The notes under the pieces are model-generated. The model worked only from the letters and a program-made list of their open reading frames with translations. It made no database searches and was not told the origin of the DNA. Positions 32,600 to 35,784 of a stretch of 35,784 nt of DNA are shown piece after piece. Made by a program: the position numbers and the translations under genes. The stretch's first letter is position 1; every line of letters starts with the position of its first letter. The DNA lies in NCBI GenBank assembly GCA_023390655.1, contig JAEWCL010000013.1, positions 1 through 35,784 of the forward strand. The letters run 5' to 3'. This DNA comes from Bacillota bacterium. Its GTDB lineage: Bacteria; Bacillota; Clostridia; Christensenellales; CAG-138.

Positions 32600-32618
32600 T
32601 TACCTGACATCCTGCTTT
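32581..32618. terminator. Bidirectional terminator between the hydrogenase operon and a glycosyltransferase
   Basis: AAAGCAGGATGTC and GACATCCTGCTTT form a perfect 13-bp stem, extended by GGT/ACC inside. It includes the stop codon of the protease gene and lies four bases from the 3' end of the opposite-strand glycosyltransferase. A/T bases flank both sides, so it can serve both converging units. Confidence 0.85.
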
Positions 32619-32621
32619 GTG

Positions 32622-33710
32622 CTATTCCGTCTTGCATTTCTGATTGATGAGTTCCAGATTGCCCCTGAGCCTGGCGTCGTCCGGATAGAATGCAAGCGCA
32701 TCCTTGGCGTGCTGCTGCGCCCGTTCGTACATGCCAAGGCGGTAGCCGGCAATCGCGCACAGGTCATGCGGCGTATGATCCCATGCGTAGCCCGTGTTTA
32801 CATAAGTAGTGGATTTCTCCTTGATGGACAATGCTGCTTCACACATATAATAGGTCATCGGCCAATTGCCCGTATGATAGGCGTGCTGCGCGCATTCCAC
32901 ATATGGCTCCCGCATGGAAGGCAGCTCGCCGATCGCTTTATAGAACCACGCCGCGGCGTTTACGGCGTCCTTTTTCTGACTGTAGCATTTTGCAATCAGG
33001 CGCATGGCGGCGCAGCGTTCCTCCGGCCAGTTGGCCGAGGGAAGTTTTAGATAATGGGTAAGCGTTTGGATGCACTCGTCAAGCCGTCCTTTAAAGAAAT
33101 ACTCGCGCCCCAGATAATAGTTCATGCGGTCGCTGAGCGGGTCCTCCTGCACGGCGAGTTCCAGCAGGGGAAGGTAGGAGCCGCGGGATTTGTTGTCGTC
33201 CGGATGGTGGTCAAGCACCATGCCGGGAATGAATACGCGGCGTTGCGGCTTTGTACCTTCATACCGCAGCCATTCATGTACGGGATGTACCCAACGGTAG
33301 CCGTGCCGCGCATGAACTTTAAAATAATGGAATTGTACATCCGGCGTTCCATCGGGCTTTAAACTCCAGTTGTAGATGTAGTTGCCCATCGTGGCGTCGG
33401 TCGTCCAGGCGCGCTCCAAATGCGCGCGCCATCCTTTGTGAAACAGCTCATCCAAATCCGTACATACGCAGATGTCCGCGTCTTCCGGCACGTGGTCCAA
33501 TGAAATGTTGCGGGCCACATCGAAACGCCATGGCTTTACAAGATCGATATATACCGTAGCGCCCCTTTTGCGCAGGCGCTCAATCGTTGTGTCCGTAGAG
33601 CCGGTATCGGTCACGATGATGCCGTCCGCTTCCTGCATGGAGTCCATCCATTGGTCCACAAATTGTTCTTCATTCTTACATATGGCATAGACATAAATAC
33701 GATATCGCAT
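32622..33710 (-). CDS. TPR-containing family 2 glycosyltransferase
   Basis: The 362-residue protein has an N-terminal short GT-A domain (YAICKNEEQFVDQWMDSM, TDTGSTDTTIERLRKRGA, metal motif TDLDELF at 84-90, GYRWVHPVHEWL) and a C-terminal series of TPR-like helices (about 190-355). Such proteins often glycosylate surface or spore proteins. It is the paralogue of the gene just upstream in the operon, nine bases away. The ATG at 33710 has GGAGG five bases upstream. The nearby collagen-like gene is a likely acceptor (inference). Confidence 0.9.
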   Translation of the reverse strand: MRYRIYVYAICKNEEQFVDQWMDSMQEADGIIVTDTGSTDTTIERLRKRGATVYIDLVKPWRFDVARNISLDHVPEDADICVCTDLDELFHKGWRAHLERAWTTDATMGNYIYNWSLKPDGTPDVQFHYFKVHARHGYRWVHPVHEWLRYEGTKPQRRVFIPGMVLDHHPDDNKSRGSYLPLLELAVQEDPLSDRMNYYLGREYFFKGRLDECIQTLTHYLKLPSANWPEERCAAMRLIAKCYSQKKDAVNAAAWFYKAIGELPSMREPYVECAQHAYHTGNWPMTYYMCEAALSIKEKSTTYVNTGYAWDHTPHDLCAIAGYRLGMYERAQQHAKDALAFYPDDARLRGNLELINQKCKTE

Positions 33711-33719
33711 AAGCGCCTC

Positions 33720-34814
33720 CTAAGGATTGGCCTTTGACGGCAGCTTTTCTAAAATATAGGTCCGGTTTGCCTGCAAGCGCGCATCCTGCGGGGCGTATCG
33801 CAGCGCCGCTTCGGCATATGTGAGTGCCTGCTCATATTGCCCAAGCCTGTAGCAGGCGATTGCGCCATAATCATAAAGCCCGCTGGCCCAGGCTTCGGGT
33901 TCCATGAGATAACTTCCGCTGGCATGCAGTATTTTCAGCCCCTCCGCGGCCATAAGTGCCGCAAGCGCCCAGTCAGCTTCGGAATAAGCGAACTTTGCCA
34001 ACGCAAGGAAGGGTTCCCGCGTGCGCGGGCATTCTCCGACGCTGCGCCACAGCCAGGATTTTGCCGCCTTTTTGTCGCCGCGCTTTTCATGACACGCTGC
34101 AATCAAACGCATGGCAGCGCTGCGTTCCTCGTCCCAGCGGGCCGTGGGCATCAAAAGATATCCCTGCAGTGTGCGGATGCCCATGTCATATTGCCCGGTG
34201 TAGACGTATTCCCGCCCCAGCCAGAAGCGCGTGCGGTCGTCTTCGGGGTTTTCCGCCGCGGACAGCTCTAAAAGCGGAAGATACTGGCTTCTCGATTTGT
34301 TGTTGTCGGGGTAATGGTGCAGCACAATTTCCGGGATGGATAACGTGTGCTCCACCCCTTCATAGTGCAGGACTTCGTGCACGGGGTGGATCCAGCGGTA
34401 GCCATGCCGTTTATGGATCTTTTCCATCGGAAATTGTTTCAGGATGTTGCCTTTTTCATCGTGGCTCCATACAAAGGTGTAGCGCGCCCGGGTGTGCCCG
34501 GGCTTCCAGGCGGCTTCCAGCTTTGCGCGCCATCCCGCTTCAAATATTTCATCCAGATCATTGGAAACACAGATATCCACATCTTCGGGGATATGGGAGA
34601 GCGCACGGTTGCGGGCTTCATCAAAGCGCCAGGGCGAGATTTTTTCCGGATAGACAAGCGCGCCTCTTGCACGCAGCCTCTCTATGGTTTGATCGGTGGA
34701 GCCCGTATCTGCAACGACGACGAGATCGGCTTCAGATACAGCATCCATCCAGCGGTCTATAAATTGCTCTTCATTTTTGCTGATGGCATATACGCAGATT
34801 TTATAGTGTGCCAA
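33720..34814 (-). CDS. TPR-containing family 2 glycosyltransferase
   Basis: This 364-residue paralogue of the next gene has the same layout: YAISKNEEQFIDRWMDAV, ADTGSTDQTIERLRARGA, metal motif NDLDEIF (85-91), GYRWIHPVHEVLHYEG, then TPR-like helices to the end. The start is TTG at 34814, supported by AAGGAGGG five bases upstream and by the alignment of the two N-termini. The pair probably arose by duplication. Sequence differences between them suggest different sugars or successive steps (inference). Confidence 0.9.
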   Translation of the reverse strand: MAHYKICVYAISKNEEQFIDRWMDAVSEADLVVVADTGSTDQTIERLRARGALVYPEKISPWRFDEARNRALSHIPEDVDICVSNDLDEIFEAGWRAKLEAAWKPGHTRARYTFVWSHDEKGNILKQFPMEKIHKRHGYRWIHPVHEVLHYEGVEHTLSIPEIVLHHYPDNNKSRSQYLPLLELSAAENPEDDRTRFWLGREYVYTGQYDMGIRTLQGYLLMPTARWDEERSAAMRLIAACHEKRGDKKAAKSWLWRSVGECPRTREPFLALAKFAYSEADWALAALMAAEGLKILHASGSYLMEPEAWASGLYDYGAIACYRLGQYEQALTYAEAALRYAPQDARLQANRTYILEKLPSKANP

Positions 34815-34945
34815 AGGAAACCCTCCTTTTGGTATGGCTGATGAGGTGTTGGAATTGTGGAACAGCGATTGCGAATGATTTCGTCGCGGTCGGTTTCTCC
34901 GGCTGCGCCATCGGCCGGGAGGATCAACAGCCTTTCTGTTTAAGG
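34815..34945. other. Short intergenic region without recognised features
   Basis: This stretch separates the glycosyltransferase pair from the terminator of the collagen-like gene. It should hold the promoter of the pair if the terminator is effective, but I see no clear -35/-10 pair. Confidence 0.35.
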
Positions 34946-34978
34946 AAACGGGGCGTCTGTGAACAGACGCCCCGTTCC
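34946..34978 (-). terminator. Terminator of the collagen-like gene
   Basis: AACGGGGCGTCTG and CAGACGCCCCGTT form a perfect 13-bp stem with a 4-base loop. On the minus strand it lies about 75 bases after the stop of the collagen-like gene and is followed by a short T-rich stretch. It would limit readthrough into the glycosyltransferase pair. Confidence 0.75.
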
Positions 34979-35052
34979 TATGCTACGATTTTCAAAGCAG
35001 CAGCATTGCCGTTTTGAAACTATACGATTGTAAGGGCTGCTTTATGCGCTTA

Positions 35053-35784
35053 TTAGGAAATGCCAAGGCCTGCACTGGCATAGCCCGCGATAGCAGCGGC
35101 CACATCGAGACCGGCTGTAATCGCTACGGAGAAGATCAAAAGCAACCTGGTCCCTGCGGTAACAGGAATGTTCAGCCCGGTGGTGATGCCACTGCTGATA
35201 TCACCGATAGAAATCAATCCCGTAAGAGGCGGTGCCAGAGTGACCACTGCACCCGGCACTGCGACGAAGGTGTCATCAGGCGTGGTGGATTGGAACAACT
35301 GGGCGGTCACCGTTGCGGTGGAGCCGATCAAGCTGAGTCCGGCACTGATGCTCAGGTAGCCGGCCAGGGAGGTGATTACCCCATCCCTGGGCATGGAGAA
35401 CGCGAGATTCGTCAGACCAAGCAGGCTGATTGTTCCGCTGGCAGCGGCGATACCAGGAAGGTTAAGGCCGAACCCAATCGCGCTTGAGGTGTTCAGCAAT
35501 CCCCCGAGCACAGTGCTCAAGGCAACAGGTGTACCGGATGCAAACGGGATAATTGCTGCATCACCCGCCGGTCCGGTGTCACCGGTGGGGCCGGTAGGGC
35601 CGGTAAAACCAGTGGGACCGGTGGGGCCGATGAGGCCGGCATCGCCAGTGGGGCCGGTAGGGCCGGTAAAACCAGTGGGACCGGTGGGGCCGATGAGGCC
35701 GGCATCGCCGGTGGGGCCGGTAGGGCCTGTAGAACCAGTCGGGCCGGTAGGGCCGGTAGCTCCAGTGGGACCAGTGGGGCCGAT
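35053..35784 (-). CDS. Collagen-like protein with BclB-type C-terminal domain (partial)
   Basis: The frame is open to the window end, so the N-terminus is missing; 243 codons plus the stop are visible. The first part is Gly-X-Y repeats, mostly GPTGPTG with inserts such as GDAGLI and GFTG. A C-terminal domain follows, beginning IIPFASGTPVALSTVLGG and ending GYASAGLGIS, as in the BclB-type exosporium glycoproteins of Bacillus and Clostridium. Such proteins form trimeric collagen-like stalks on the spore surface, with O-linked sugars on Thr of GPT triplets (established for BclA of Bacillus). This supports a spore-forming host. The repeats are also near-identical at DNA level. Confidence 0.88.
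   Translation of the reverse strand: MGPTGPTGATGPTGPTGSTGPTGPTGDAGLIGPTGPTGFTGPTGPTGDAGLIGPTGPTGFTGPTGPTGDTGPAGDAAIIPFASGTPVALSTVLGGLLNTSSAIGFGLNLPGIAAASGTISLLGLTNLAFSMPRDGVITSLAGYLSISAGLSLIGSTATVTAQLFQSTTPDDTFVAVPGAVVTLAPPLTGLISIGDISSGITTGLNIPVTAGTRLLLIFSVAITAGLDVAAAIAGYASAGLGIS
35560..35784 (-). repeat. Collagen-coding tandem repeat, 63-base unit
   Basis: Within the collagen-like gene a 63-base unit (encoding GLIGPTGPTGFT and then GPTGPTGDA) occurs at least twice with only a few silent differences, next to degenerate 9-base GPT units. The high identity points to recent expansion by slippage or recombination, and repeat number may vary between strains. Confidence 0.75.

Noticed and set aside
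35560..35784. CRISPR-like repeats at the right end
   Set aside because: The units are contiguous, in frame and encode Gly-Pro-Thr collagen repeats; there are no unique spacers.

Overview
The window looks like a chromosomal piece of a fairly GC-rich member of the Bacillota, most likely class Clostridia and probably a spore former. The grounds are strong AGGAGG-type ribosome sites, a Bacillus/Clostridium-type LexA box, a BclB-type collagen-like exosporium protein, and relics of Tn1549-like and IS200-like elements. I cannot name the genus from the sequence.

Layout. (1) 3-160: 5S rRNA, the end of an rRNA operon, with its terminator. (2) 454-11601, minus strand: one long branched-chain amino acid operon, read as leader peptide, ilvB, ilvN, ilvC, ilvD, leuA, cimA, leuC, leuD, leuB. 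A promoter, a 35-residue peptide packed with Ile/Leu/Val codons, and a perfect 13-bp terminator hairpin precede ilvB, which is classical transcription attenuation. LeuA and CimA together imply that isoleucine can be made from pyruvate and acetyl-CoA. (3) 11732-14083, minus: a two-gene DNA repair cassette (radical SAM protein plus a DUF4130-type partner) behind a promoter whose spacer is a perfect LexA box. (4) 14234-15718, plus: a cytoplasmic GH13 alpha-amylase. (5) 15858-26021, minus: a glycosyltransferase locus with four family 2 glycosyltransferases, two paralogous radical SAM proteins with four extra C-terminal cysteines, and an rfbF-type glucose-1-phosphate cytidylyltransferase. It is interrupted by an AT-rich, oppositely oriented gene for a secreted kelch protein. 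Gene remnants flank the kelch gene and show that an rfbF-glycosyltransferase unit was once duplicated in tandem and then lost one gene from each copy.

(6) 26241-29280: a small GlsB-type membrane protein, then a scar of mobile DNA (IS200-type tnpA start, tail of a large serine recombinase) and an AT-rich MFS efflux gene preceded by its own short leader peptide and hairpin. (7) 29286-32599, plus: a tightly overlapping [NiFe] hydrogenase operon made of a cytochrome b5-like protein, small subunit, large subunit and maturation protease, without Tat signal or membrane anchor. (8) 32622-35784, minus: two paralogous TPR-containing glycosyltransferases lying downstream of a collagen-like BclB-domain protein that runs off the window end. 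They are good candidates for glycosylating its Gly-Pro-Thr triplets.

The most interesting points are the ILV attenuator, the LexA-controlled radical SAM repair cassette, the reciprocal decay of the duplicated rfbF-glycosyltransferase unit, the twin radical SAM proteins among glycosyltransferases, and the b5-coupled hydrogenase with an apparently missing proximal-cluster cysteine.
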